Origin: Paenibacillus sonchi
GTDB taxonomy: Bacteria > Bacillota > Bacilli > Paenibacillales > Paenibacillaceae
DNA: 64,000 nt
NCBI RefSeq assembly: GCF_016772475.1
Contig: NZ_CP068595.1
Location: 2,232,001-2,296,000, forward strand
Direction: 5' to 3'
Positions 1 through 9,675 of the stretch are shown piece after piece (within the stretch, counting starts at the first letter, position 1; the number at the start of each line of letters is the position of its first letter). A program made the position numbers and the translations under genes. Below the pieces are notes generated by a model. That model was not told the DNA's origin. It did not search any database and worked only from the letters and a program-made list of their open reading frames with translations.

Positions 1-50
1 TAGATGGACAAGTTGGGCCGGGGCAATGGGGAATTCAAGCGTGCTCTCAC

Positions 51-1321
51 CTACTGAGAGATCACAACAAAATCGCTTTTGAACCGCTCATAATCGGCGG
101 CCCGGCATTCCAGCTTCAGGCGTGTGCCCTGTTCTTCATAGCTGACCTCCTGCACATCGGCGTGATCATTGAAGTAGGAAACCACGCTGCCGCGGTCGAA
201 CGGCACCAGTATTTCGCACTGGATATAATCATTGAAGACATGCTGCCGGACCAGGCCAATCAGCTCGGCGATTCCGCTTTCCTGCTTAGCGGAGAGAGTG
301 ACAGTATTCTCCTTTACTACAGGATAAGGCAATTCCGTCAGGTCAGCTTTGTTATAAGCCTTAATTGCCGGGATTCCGTCCGCGCCCAGAGCCTTCAGGG
401 TTTCCTCCGTAACAGCGATATGCTGGCCCACCTGCGGATCGGAAATGTCGGCTACATGAATCAGCAGGTCAGCCTCGGTAACCTCTTCGAGCGTAGAGCG
501 GAAGGCCTTGACCAGATGATGGGGCAGCTGGCTGACAAAACCGACTGTGTCGGTCAACAAAAAGGTTTTACGGTCAGGCAGCTCAATGCTGCGCACTGAG
601 GTTTCCAATGTGGCGAACAGCATATCCTTGGCCAACACCCCTTTTTGAGATCCGGGTGGTAGGTTTCCATTATGGTGTTCATTAAGCTGGACTTGCCGGT
701 ATTGGTATAACCGACGAGACAGACTACGGGTACCTCGTTTTTGCGCCGCTGCTTGCGCTGGACCTGCCGCCGGGCTACTTGAGTCTGCAGCTCCAGCTGC
801 AGTGCCGTGATGCGTTCCTCGATTCGGCGCCGGTCCAGCTCCAGCTTGGTTTCCCCGGCACCGCGATTTTTCAGTCCCGCTCCGCCGCCTTGTCTGCCGA
901 GGGACTCGCGCATTCCGGCCAGCCGGGGGAGCATATACTGCAGCTGTGCCACCTCCACCTGGAGCTGAGCCTCCTTCGTTTTGGCACGTTCGGCAAATAT
1001 ATTCAGAATCAGCACGGTCCGGTCAATGACCTGACGGTCCAGCGCCGATTCCAGATTGCGGATCTGGGAAGGGGAAAGCTCATCATTAAAAATAACAATC
1101 GGTGCCTCCAGCGCTTCCAACAGGGCTTCCAGCTCCCCGATTTTGCCTGTACCGATATAATGCGCCGGGTTAATGCGGCTGGATTTCTGGCTCAGCTCAC
1201 CGACCACCTCAAGCTCACAGGCGGCCGCCAGATTGCGCAGCTCTTCCATGGAATAAGCGAAATCCTTGTCACTCTGCAGCTGAACACCGACAATCACTGC
1301 CTTTTGATGTACAGTTTCCAT
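51..1321 (-). CDS. hflX: HflX ribosome-splitting GTPase, frameshifted in this sequence
   Basis: HflX binds and splits stalled or stressed 70S ribosomes in the cytoplasm. The N-terminal HflX domain (about residues 5-100) is followed by a basic coiled linker and a G domain with P-loop GYTNTGKS (about 204-211), then DTVGF (G3) and NKAD (G4). The total of about 423 residues is normal for the family. The reading frame breaks at 638-646: the minus strand reads A5G4, and one extra base there restores KKGVLAKD and joins both halves, so a homopolymer sequencing error is likely. A strong intrinsic terminator lies only about 35 bases upstream of the ATG (see 1356-1383), suggesting attenuation. Family assignment is certain; whether the shift is real is not known. 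Confidence 0.93.
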
Positions 1322-1355
1322 ATATTAATCAACCTCCACGAGTAAAATTGGACAT

Positions 1356-1383
1356 AAAAAAGCACAGGCCGTCTGCCTGTGCT
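1356..1383 (-). terminator. intrinsic terminator in the hflX leader (candidate attenuator)
   Basis: On the minus strand a perfect 9-bp stem, AGCACAGGC with GCCTGTGCT, is followed at once by six T. It sits between the upstream leader and the hflX start at 1321 and points into hflX, so transcripts starting upstream must read through it to express hflX. Known family precedent: antibiotic-inducible attenuation of an hflX relative in Listeria. Its regulatory role here is inference. Confidence 0.8.
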
Positions 1384-1760
1384 AACAGTATCAATAGAGG
1401 ACAACAGAATAGGGCCACCGGAGGAATCTACATTCCCCAAGTCCCTTCTTCGGCATTTCCATAGCAACAATGAATGTATGCAAAAAAATACGGCGGCCCG
1501 GCAGAACAGCAAGCTGCTGCACCTGCCTGCGGAGCGGTTCATTGTTATTGCCTGATGGAGCTGCAAGTATTCCTAAAGGCGATGCCGGCGTGACGATCTG
1601 TCCGCCGGACGGTTGGTTCAAGCTGTGGGCTGCCTTCAAAAATAGATAGACCTATCCTGAGTCCTCTGCACGGGGCAGAGCTTTAGCGCTATAAAATTAG
1701 CTTAGCCGCGTAAAGTGCGAATCCGGATATAGTCTATCACACGCAACCCTCCGTTCTTCA
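1384..1760 (-). promoter_or_regulatory. candidate long 5' leader of hflX
   Basis: There is no convincing gene between 1322 and 1924. On the minus strand the stretch holds a hairpin at about 1660-1680 (CTCTGC with GCAGAG) and an open frame of 82 codons from a TTG at 1639 that ends at 1391, just before the terminator stem. That frame has no clear ribosome binding site and is not recognised. A leader reading frame ending next to a terminator is what ribosome-sensing attenuators look like, but this is inferred only from position. No promoter could be assigned with confidence. Confidence 0.4.
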
Positions 1761-1924
1761 AAAGTTACGTTGATTCTAACACATCTGCCGGAAGCTGGCA
1801 ACTTGCTCCATTTCAGGGAGCGTCCGAATGCGCTGCCATGCCGCCAATCTGCCGTTTTATCTACTAACTTCTAAATCATGGCGCATACGATATAAGAACG
1901 ACATTACTAGAAGGAGGATGAACT

Positions 1925-2293
1925 GTGCCTTATTTAACGACTAACACATTAACCAGCAGACCCACCAGGGGGCTGGGCATCATTAGCCAGGTAATCATAA
2001 AAGCGGTCAACAACGGATCGTCCAAAGCTGTCCAGGAATTATTTGAAGTGAATTACCGGGAGGTAGTAACCAAAATCTATAATATTACCCAGACTTATTT
2101 TCAGTTCAATGCCGTATACTCCCAGGAGCAGACGCAGATCCAGATTTTCCTTGTGGATAGTGCAGGTGTCTTGTCGCAGGTTGCGCTGGAGCAGCTTGAG
2201 GTCAGCAGGATCACCTCGGAATTCCGGGAAATATCGCCGTCACTGCGTCCGACTTTGCGCTTATCAGCTACCGCAGAAACACTGCGATCGTAA
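1925..2293 (+). CDS. conserved-looking hypothetical protein
   Basis: A 122-residue protein with a GTG start placed by the strong site AAGGAGG (about 1912-1918). I do not recognise a family. It has no signal peptide, membrane segment or cysteine. The sequence is Ser/Thr and Gln rich with alternating hydrophobic residues in the middle (VVTKIYNITQTYFQF, then IQIFLVD), suggesting a small beta-rich domain. It is monocistronic, divergent from hflX and convergent with the SNF2 gene, whose end is about 33 bases away. Confidence 0.7.
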   Translation: MPYLTTNTLTSRPTRGLGIISQVIIKAVNNGSSKAVQELFEVNYREVVTKIYNITQTYFQFNAVYSQEQTQIQIFLVDSAGVLSQVALEQLEVSRITSEFREISPSLRPTLRLSATAETLRS

Positions 2294-2326
2294 TTCCGGA
2301 GGCTGTTGCTGCTGAAATCAAGCCGG

Positions 2327-5300
2327 TCAGCCTACCCACTCCCTCCGCAGTGTGAACAGATCCTTCAGGGCATCGGTGGACAGCTCGGTAATCCAGCTTT
2401 CAGAGCTTGCGATCACATCATCGCTGAGCTGCTGCTTGCTCTCCAGCATTTCGTCAATTTTTTCCTCCAGCGTCCCCAGGGAGATGAACTTGTGCACTTG
2501 CACATCCTTGGTCTGGCCCATCCGGTACGCGCGGTCCGTCGCCTGATTCTCTACAGCCGGATTCCACCAGCGGTCGAAGTGGAAGACATGATTGGCAGCG
2601 GTCAGGTTCAGGCCGACCCCTCCCGCCTTCAGTGAGAGAATGAACACATTGGGCTGACCAGACTGCGTCCGGCCGCCAGCCGGCGGGACTTCCCCCTGTG
2701 GAGGCGCAGGGGTCTGGAATTGCTCTATCATGCGGTCGCGTGCGCTTTTGGGCGTGCTGCCGTTCAGATACAGCACGGGTTCCTGCAGCTCCTGGGACAG
2801 CACGGCCTGCAGCATCCTGCCCATGCCGACATATTGGGTGAAGATCAGGCAGCGCTCATTCTCCTCGCGCAGCTCACGCACCATGGCGAGCAGCCGCTCC
2901 AATTTTGCCGACCGCTCAATCAGGGCAGCGGTATCGACCCGGCCCTCCGGTTCTCCCTCGGGCAAAGTATCCTTGCTTAGCAGCAGCGGATGATCACAGA
3001 GCTGCTTAAGACTGGTCAGTGCGGCCAGAATAGCCCCTTTGCGTTCAATCCCTTCCAGCTTTTGCATCCGTTCCAGAAGGCCGTTGACGTTCTGGTCATA
3101 CAGGGCTGCCTGTTCAGCCGTGAGGTGGACATAGGTTTTCATCTCGTTTTTGTCCGGAAGATCGAGCTGGATCGCCGGGTCTTTTTTCTTGCGGCGCAGC
3201 ATGAACGGCTTAACCATCTTCTGCAGATCCGCCGTCCGCTTCGCATCCCGTTCCTTCTCTATAGCATTTGCGAACCGGTCCTGAAAGGATTTGGCGCTGC
3301 CGAGGTATCCCGGGGTGATGAAGTCATAGATCGACCACAGCTCCGAGAGCCTGTTCTCGATCGGTGTTCCCGTCAGCGCGATCCGGTGCAGCGCCGGGAA
3401 GCTGCGCACAGCCGAGGACTGCTTGGTCCCGGCATTTTTGATGTTCTGTGCTTCATCCAGGCAGACCGCTGCCCAGGTGAATTGCTTGAGCAGCTCCTGG
3501 TCGAGCGCAGCCGTGGCGTACGAGGTCAGGACCACATCCGCCTGAGAAGCTGCGCCGTAGAAGTAGCCGGCGTCCAGCCGTTTGCTTCCATAGTGCAGCA
3601 TCACCTTCAGGGAAGGGGCAAACCGCTGCAGCTCCTTCTGCCAGTTGCCGAGCACCGAGGTCGGACAGATGATCAGGGAAGGCCAGCCGGGCGGTTCCGT
3701 CTGCCGCACCCTGCCGGCAGCGGGGTCAGCTTCGGCTGCCTCCTCCAGCTCCTTCAAATGGAGCAGATAGGCAATGAGCTGCACGGTTTTGCCCAGGCCC
3801 ATGTCGTCGGCCAGTACGGCCCCCAGGCCGAAACGGCGCAGGAAGGCCAGCCAGGCAAAGCCCTCCTGCTGGTAGCTTCTCAGCTCAGCGTGCAGCCCCG
3901 TTGGCACAGCGGGCTGCGGCCACCGGTCACGCTGCCCGAGCTGGCCGATCAGCTTGACCAGATGCGCGTTCAGCTCCACCTCCAGCCGGAAGCGCGCCGC
4001 GTCCTCTTCAGCCTGCTCCGCCGCAGCTTCAGCGGCTTCATCTTCGCTGCTGCCCAGCAGATGCAGCTGCAGCACATCCTGGAAGGACAAGCCCTGCGAC
4101 TTGTCCATTCCGGCCATGGCCCGCTGAATCTGGGCCAGGAGGGCGGGGTCCAGGGGAATCCACTGGCCCCTGAACTTCACGAGCCGCTCGCCGCGCGCGA
4201 CCAGCTCGGCGAACTCCGCCTCGGAGAGGTCGGCGTCGCCGATGGAGATGCGCCAGTCGAAGTCGACCAGCGCATCCAGCCCGAACAGCGACCGGCCTCC
4301 GCGGCTGCCCTCGCCGGAGCTGATCTTGGCGCGCAGGCGCGGCTTTTTGCGGCTGGCGGCTTCCCACCACGCCGGCAGCAGCACCTGCCAGCCGGCCTCC
4401 AGCAGGCGCCGGCTGTCGACCGTAAGGAACCGCCACGCGACCTCGTCGCTAAGCGGTTCCCCAAGCACATCGCGCCCGCGGCCAATGTGCCCGCCGGGCA
4501 GGCTGTCCCGCAGGCGCGACAGCCACCCGGCCGCCCGCTCGCGGACGTGCTCCGCCCACGGCGCGGGCCAGCGCCCATGCGGCTCGCCGTCGTCCGAGAG
4601 CCGCAGCGGCACAAGCGCGGATTCGTCGCGCTTGTCCTGCAGCAGCAGCTGCAGCCGCCAGGACGAGTCCCCGTCCGGCTCCAGCAGCTGCAGCGCGGGG
4701 CGGAACGGCGCGGAGTCCGCCTTCCAGCCGATGGACATCAGCCAGCTGTCCGCGTCCATCCCGGCGGCCGCCAGCCCGCTGCGGCTGAACAGCAGCGGAA
4801 ATTCGCTCCGCAGGTCGCCCGCCTCGGCTTCCGTGCTGTAATAGCGCTGAAAGACCGCCGCCGAGAAGGCGGCCTGCAGCCCTTCGGCAAGCGTGCTGCG
4901 CTCCTGCAGCCCGCGCAGCGCTTCCGCAGCGGTGCGGCTGCTGCGGGCGGCGCCCGCAAGCGCCTGGCCGTCCCAGTCCCACCGCAGCTGGCCTTCGCGG
5001 AACGCGGAGAAGCTGGGAACATACTGCTTCTCATCCAGCAGCGCGGCCAGAACCGGGGCCAGTGCGGTCACGAGTGCAGCATTGCCCTCCCAGCTCCATC
5101 CAATGTGTTGGAGCACCTTCATTTCTGCGAAGAACGGGATCACCTGCTCGGCGGGCAGAATGACCAGCTCCACGCCGTCGGCGTTCTGGGTAGTTAATTC
5201 CGTGCCATAGAAGGATTCTTCATGCCAGGCAAACAGCTGCTGCTTCAGCAGCAGGCCGGAGACATAGTCATCCCGTTCGTTGATGCCGTAGATCAGGGCA

Positions 5301-5356
5301 TCGCCATATTGGCTCAAGGCCAGCTGGACGGTAATAGTTCGCGTATGCATACTCAT
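2327..5356 (-). CDS. SNF2-family DEAD/DEAH-like helicase
   Basis: A large (about 1009 aa) Swi2/Snf2 ATPase that would translocate on double-stranded DNA and remodel protein-DNA or RNA polymerase complexes. An N-terminal bacterial SNF2-associated region is followed by motif I DDMGLGKT (about residue 517), motif II DEAQ (about 636), motif III LTGTPIENR, and the C-terminal helicase lobe with SLKAGGVGLNLT (about 915) and a QATDRAYRMGQ motif VI. The start is the ATG at 5356, not the upstream ATG of the open frame: it overlaps the stop of the SWIM-domain gene in ATGA and follows GGAAAGG. The pair is therefore translationally coupled. SWIM and SNF2 proteins are often encoded together in Bacillales; the partnership in DNA metabolism is inferred. 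Confidence 0.95.
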   Translation of the reverse strand: MSMHTRTITVQLALSQYGDALIYGINERDDYVSGLLLKQQLFAWHEESFYGTELTTQNADGVELVILPAEQVIPFFAEMKVLQHIGWSWEGNAALVTALAPVLAALLDEKQYVPSFSAFREGQLRWDWDGQALAGAARSSRTAAEALRGLQERSTLAEGLQAAFSAAVFQRYYSTEAEAGDLRSEFPLLFSRSGLAAAGMDADSWLMSIGWKADSAPFRPALQLLEPDGDSSWRLQLLLQDKRDESALVPLRLSDDGEPHGRWPAPWAEHVRERAAGWLSRLRDSLPGGHIGRGRDVLGEPLSDEVAWRFLTVDSRRLLEAGWQVLLPAWWEAASRKKPRLRAKISSGEGSRGGRSLFGLDALVDFDWRISIGDADLSEAEFAELVARGERLVKFRGQWIPLDPALLAQIQRAMAGMDKSQGLSFQDVLQLHLLGSSEDEAAEAAAEQAEEDAARFRLEVELNAHLVKLIGQLGQRDRWPQPAVPTGLHAELRSYQQEGFAWLAFLRRFGLGAVLADDMGLGKTVQLIAYLLHLKELEEAAEADPAAGRVRQTEPPGWPSLIICPTSVLGNWQKELQRFAPSLKVMLHYGSKRLDAGYFYGAASQADVVLTSYATAALDQELLKQFTWAAVCLDEAQNIKNAGTKQSSAVRSFPALHRIALTGTPIENRLSELWSIYDFITPGYLGSAKSFQDRFANAIEKERDAKRTADLQKMVKPFMLRRKKKDPAIQLDLPDKNEMKTYVHLTAEQAALYDQNVNGLLERMQKLEGIERKGAILAALTSLKQLCDHPLLLSKDTLPEGEPEGRVDTAALIERSAKLERLLAMVRELREENERCLIFTQYVGMGRMLQAVLSQELQEPVLYLNGSTPKSARDRMIEQFQTPAPPQGEVPPAGGRTQSGQPNVFILSLKAGGVGLNLTAANHVFHFDRWWNPAVENQATDRAYRMGQTKDVQVHKFISLGTLEEKIDEMLESKQQLSDDVIASSESWITELSTDALKDLFTLRREWVG

Positions 5357-6999
5357 GGAATCAGCTTTCCTTTCCGCAGCTCCTCCTGCAGCGCGCGAAG
5401 CCGGCTGTGCCGGGTGGTGAAGGCGTCCAGAAATTCTCCCCACCGCTCCTCGCGCTTCATCTTCTTATACAACTTGGCAAGACGCTTCAATAGCTTAACA
5501 GCGGCCTTATAGCTGTGGCGGTTCTTCTCCAGCACGAACCGTTCCGCTGCCTGATGGTAGAACGGCAGCAGCAGCTCCGGCGCATGTTTCTCCACCGGCT
5601 GCAGGTCGCTGACCCGGAAGTCTGAAGGCACCTTGCCGGAGGACAGCTGATAGTCCATCCAGTCCCGCCACTTGCCGTGGTCCAGCAGCTTGTCTTCATA
5701 GATGCCGCCTGAGAGCGGAAGCATCGCGGACAGCGTGCTCCACATTTGGGGTTCCGCCTCCGGCAGGCGGCGGACCACTTCTTCCCAGTATCCGGCATAG
5801 CTGTGCAGATTATATAAGCGGCTGTTCAGCAGAGGTCCTGTCGTTTCAAGCCAGGCCGCAAGACGGGACCAGTGTCCGGCTTCGGCGAGCGGCTCCAGGC
5901 AGCCGAGCAGCTCGTCCGGATGCAGGCCCGGCCGTTCGGAAGCGGCAGCCAGCCGTTCCCAGGCGGCTTTGTCGTCGCTCAGGTAGAAGTACATCCGGCT
6001 CTCAGCCAGCAGCAGCGCCGAACGGTTAATAGCAGCGCCCAGCCCGCCGGCACGGTCACGGAGCGCTTCAAGCTCCTCCAGATAGAGCGCCGGATCGCTG
6101 GCGTTCGGGGCAATCCAGCGCTGCCAGAGCTGATCGTAGCAGAAGGAGAAATAAGGCTGCTCCCGCAGACGGTCGCGCGATTCCGTCAGCATCTCAAGCT
6201 GCACATAAGCCAGCGTATCCTTGAGCCTCGGCCATGCCTCCGGCTCTGAGGCGAGCGGCAGGCTGCGCTTCATCAAGCGGATAATCGCCTCTTGAAGCTC
6301 AGAGACGGCAATAGCCGTGTAATATCCCAGCGCATAGCCTGGAGAAGAGAGGGCTCCTGCGTTATGCTGGCCGCCGGGTGTAATCAGACTCTCCAGGATG
6401 AACAGATGGGCATTAAGCTGGAACAGCAGTTCAGCGGCAGGCGGGAGGTCGGCCTTCGCCTGCGCAATGGCGGACAGCGCCCGTTCAGCATATTGCGGAT
6501 TGCGCACAGTCTGCGCCAGCGGCGCGGTGAGCAGCGCCATGTAGTCACGCCACTCGGCTACCGTTGCCCCGGGAATCAGCCCGGCGAGCTTCATCGCCTG
6601 TTCCCGGCGGCTGCCGGAAACGCCGGCAGCAGAGGAAGCCTCCAGCGCCTCTGCCTTCTTCCGGTCGATGACGGCCTTGGCATTGGCCAGCATATTCACG
6701 GACCGTTCCTGCGCCTCGGCAACACTCATCAGCACAGCCGCCATATGCTTGCAGGGTCCCTGTACGGGGCAATCGCAGTGGCTATCCGTCAAGCTGTCCA
6801 GCTCCATACTGACAGCGTAATCCTCTCTGCCCTCGACAACCGCCATCACTCTCCGGGACGAGATCATCCGAAACGACCGGACACGGTTCTGTTTATAATA
6901 TTGAAATCCCCGCTTGAGGGTCAGGTCCTCAAAATAGTAAGCCACATCCGAAATGAGCTTATCCCATTCGGCATCGTTTATCATTATTCTCGGCTGCAT
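5353..6999 (-). CDS. SWIM zinc-finger domain protein
   Basis: A 548-residue protein with a SWIM zinc-binding motif near the N-terminus: C75-x-C77-x5-C83-x-H85 (CDCPVQGPCKH). SWIM domains are predicted to bind DNA or protein and are frequent partners of bacterial SNF2 ATPases. The remaining 450 residues are helical and Leu/Ala rich, resembling tetratricopeptide-like repeats without a clear motif. It is the first gene of a two-gene minus-strand operon; its TGA overlaps the ATG of the SNF2 gene by four bases. A likely function is as accessory factor to that ATPase (inference). The start ATG at 6999 is the first in frame. Confidence 0.88.
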   Translation of the reverse strand: MQPRIMINDAEWDKLISDVAYYFEDLTLKRGFQYYKQNRVRSFRMISSRRVMAVVEGREDYAVSMELDSLTDSHCDCPVQGPCKHMAAVLMSVAEAQERSVNMLANAKAVIDRKKAEALEASSAAGVSGSRREQAMKLAGLIPGATVAEWRDYMALLTAPLAQTVRNPQYAERALSAIAQAKADLPPAAELLFQLNAHLFILESLITPGGQHNAGALSSPGYALGYYTAIAVSELQEAIIRLMKRSLPLASEPEAWPRLKDTLAYVQLEMLTESRDRLREQPYFSFCYDQLWQRWIAPNASDPALYLEELEALRDRAGGLGAAINRSALLLAESRMYFYLSDDKAAWERLAAASERPGLHPDELLGCLEPLAEAGHWSRLAAWLETTGPLLNSRLYNLHSYAGYWEEVVRRLPEAEPQMWSTLSAMLPLSGGIYEDKLLDHGKWRDWMDYQLSSGKVPSDFRVSDLQPVEKHAPELLLPFYHQAAERFVLEKNRHSYKAAVKLLKRLAKLYKKMKREERWGEFLDAFTTRHSRLRALQEELRKGKLIP

Positions 7000-7180
7000 T
7001 TGGGTTAATCTCCTGTACTAAAGATCTGTTTGAACCCTACTATTATATCATTTATCAGGTTCTTCACTCTAAACGTTTAAAATCTTAAAGAGTATGATAT
7101 GCTCCATATTGAAGTATGGACGGAACATGCTACTCTATGGTCTGGAACCAGAGACCCTGCGGAAGGATGAAGCAATACCA

Positions 7181-9496
7181 ATGCTGCGCTTCAAATTGAA
7201 ATATTTGCTGAACAACAAACAAAACCGGCTGATCCTGATGCTGACCGTCAGTGTGTCGCTGCTGATTATACTGATTGGCCTGTTCTCCTACAGAGAGTAC
7301 CGGAATGCACTCGATACGGAGCTGAACACACCGAATATTGAACTGCTCCAGATCAATCTGGATGTCACCAACAGGGCATTCCGGGAGTCGGACAATAAAG
7401 CGGTGGATTTATCCTTTCACCAGGCTGTCCTGAAATACATTAATGCAGACACTGAAGATGCGGGGTCCGCCGCCGGGCTGCAGGATGTACTGAAAACGCT
7501 TGTTACAGAGCCGGATATTCATGCCATCAGCGTGATCAAATTCAAGGATCATTCCGTGATTTCGAGCGGTTATGGCTACAAGGCCTCCTGGGAGAAAGCG
7601 CCGGAGCATGCCTGGACCCCGTGGATTGGGCAGATTAAGGAGAAGCCGCTGCTGATTAAAAGAAGAGTGTATACCGGCACCGACCCCCGGCTCAGCGCTA
7701 CGGAGCTGCTCTCATTAGCCCGTCCGATCGTCCGGAAGGGGGAGGTTGCGGGAGCGGTATGGATTGATCTGGATTACGACATGCTGTTCTCCAAAATGTA
7801 CAGCCATTTGTCCAGCTATCAGTTTGTGTACGATCTGGAAGGCGAATTGATCTATCCCAAACTGAACCTCCCGTTTCCCCTTGCGGAAATGGACAAGGTG
7901 CTGAAGGAGATTGATGTAAGCCCTTTTGCCCACGTGAAGATTGAAGGCAAGGCCTACATGGCCAACCAGACCTTCTCCAATGTGACCGGCTGGCGTATGC
8001 TTTCCCTGGTTCCCATGGAGCAGCTGCTCAAAAATGTGACCACAGCACGCAATATGATGCTCATGCTGTCACTGATTTCCATCGCTGTAGGGTGCTCGGC
8101 CATTTATTATTACAATTTCGCGGCCTTCCGGCCTTTGAAACGGATCAACAAGCTGTTGACTCCGGATATGGCGGCAGCCGGTCACGGCAATCTGTATGAT
8201 CTGGAGCCGGTGATCGGCAAGCTGGTGGGTGATTTCCAGAGCAAATCGCTGGTCGCGGATTGGAGTCTGCCGGAGCTGCGGTCCAAATACGTAAATGATC
8301 TGATCAGCCGGAGCATGGGCACGCAGGAAATGCGGACCAAATGGGAGCATTACTTTTCCGATTGGCGGGAGGGTTCCTTCCAGCTGCTGATCATATCCAT
8401 TGACCGCTATTCGCAGTGGGCAGCGTCTTTTGTCGAAGAGGATCAGATGCTGCTGAAATATGCGATGAACAATATTGTACTCGAATATTTCGAGCCCGCC
8501 TGGAGAGTCGTGACCACTGCTCCGCAGAGGGACAGTCTGGCCGTGCTGCTTCAGCCCCGGGAACAGGAAGAGAGGGATCTTAAGGAGGAAGCGGTCAGAC
8601 TGGTCGTTCTCCTGCAGGAGGTGCTGAAGATCTCTGTGTCCATCGGTGCGGGAAGTGCGGCTTCAGGCGTTGCGCAGGCAGCCCGCTCCTACGATGAATC
8701 CATGCACGCCTTGTCCTGCCGACTGTATGAGGGGTACAGCCTGGTTCATGCTTACCCGGAAGCGGAGAGCAGATATACCGAAAGCGTCGGCGCTGCGGAT
8801 GAGGCCTGGAGGCAGGAGGTGCTGCACGCGCTGAAGTCATCGGATGGCGAGACAGCCCTGGAGCGGGTTCGCAGAGGAACGGGCGATATACGCAAACTGG
8901 GCATACAGCCGCAAAAGGTCTTCCGCTCCATCAATGATCTGCTGGAGGAGATTATGAGTATTGCTACAGCCGGAGGTTATCCGCTTCCCGCTGAGCTTGC
9001 GGATTACACCTGGCATCAGGTGACAACCATGGATCTTGCTGAAATTGAGGATATGCTGTGCCGCATTGTCATTCATATGGCTGATGTGCTGGGAGCGCAC
9101 CGGCAGTCGAAGGAATATCTGCTTGTGCAGAATCTGATTGCGTATATGAAGAGCCACTTGCAGGAGAATATCGGACTTCAGGATATCGCAGCCCATGTCA
9201 ATATGGGGGTATCCTCGGTCAGCACGATCTTCAAGGAAGAGACTGGATCAACGGTATATGACTACCTCACCAACCTGAGAATTGATAAAGCCTGTGGGCT
9301 TTTGCAGGATAGCGGCCTGAAAATTGCCGACATCGCCCTGCAGGTGGGGTACCAGAATGAGAACAGCTTCATCCGGGCCTTCCGCAAAATCAAATCGACA
9401 ACACCGGGCAAGTTCCGGGAGAGCAGCAAATATGCCAGCGGATATGCAGATCGGCCAAAACCGCGCCGTTCCGGCGTTTCTGAGGATTCAGAATAA
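7181..9496 (+). CDS. membrane-bound AraC-family regulator with extracellular sensor domain
   Basis: About 771 residues. A first membrane helix (about 18-36) is followed by an extracytoplasmic region of about 255 residues, which would be the ligand sensor, a second helix (about 293-312), a cytoplasmic linker, and a C-terminal AraC double HTH (about 650-746) with the family signature in the second helix (IADIALQVGYQNENSFIRAF). These one-component regulators are common in Paenibacillus next to transport genes. The start at 7181 gives a short cytoplasmic N-terminus and follows GGAAGGA; in-frame ATGs at 7094 and 7127 are alternatives. The neighbouring TctC-like protein and KdgT permease on the same strand are likely targets or ligand partners (inference). 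Confidence 0.88.
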   Translation: MLRFKLKYLLNNKQNRLILMLTVSVSLLIILIGLFSYREYRNALDTELNTPNIELLQINLDVTNRAFRESDNKAVDLSFHQAVLKYINADTEDAGSAAGLQDVLKTLVTEPDIHAISVIKFKDHSVISSGYGYKASWEKAPEHAWTPWIGQIKEKPLLIKRRVYTGTDPRLSATELLSLARPIVRKGEVAGAVWIDLDYDMLFSKMYSHLSSYQFVYDLEGELIYPKLNLPFPLAEMDKVLKEIDVSPFAHVKIEGKAYMANQTFSNVTGWRMLSLVPMEQLLKNVTTARNMMLMLSLISIAVGCSAIYYYNFAAFRPLKRINKLLTPDMAAAGHGNLYDLEPVIGKLVGDFQSKSLVADWSLPELRSKYVNDLISRSMGTQEMRTKWEHYFSDWREGSFQLLIISIDRYSQWAASFVEEDQMLLKYAMNNIVLEYFEPAWRVVTTAPQRDSLAVLLQPREQEERDLKEEAVRLVVLLQEVLKISVSIGAGSAASGVAQAARSYDESMHALSCRLYEGYSLVHAYPEAESRYTESVGAADEAWRQEVLHALKSSDGETALERVRRGTGDIRKLGIQPQKVFRSINDLLEEIMSIATAGGYPLPAELADYTWHQVTTMDLAEIEDMLCRIVIHMADVLGAHRQSKEYLLVQNLIAYMKSHLQENIGLQDIAAHVNMGVSSVSTIFKEETGSTVYDYLTNLRIDKACGLLQDSGLKIADIALQVGYQNENSFIRAFRKIKSTTPGKFRESSKYASGYADRPKPRRSGVSEDSE

Positions 9497-9675
9497 GATA
9501 ATATGATTGTAGGACCTCCCCGGATACGATAAAGTTCTACTTGAGAAAACTTTCACAGCAATGAAGCACAGGAGCTGATGTCTAGAAATTCGGGGTGGGG
9601 CGCAAGAGCTAACGGCAGGGTTTGCAGGTTCCGGCCAGCAGCTCGGTATTCTTAATAAAGAGAAGAGGGATGCTT

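Noticed and set aside
1294..1566. 90-codon minus-strand frame overlapping the hflX start
   Set aside because: It runs through the terminator hairpin and the hflX start and is in another frame; looks like chance.
2990..5197. 735-codon frame antisense to the SNF2 gene
   Set aside because: A shadow of a GC-rich gene; no ribosome site, no recognisable domain, Arg/Pro/Gln-rich composition.
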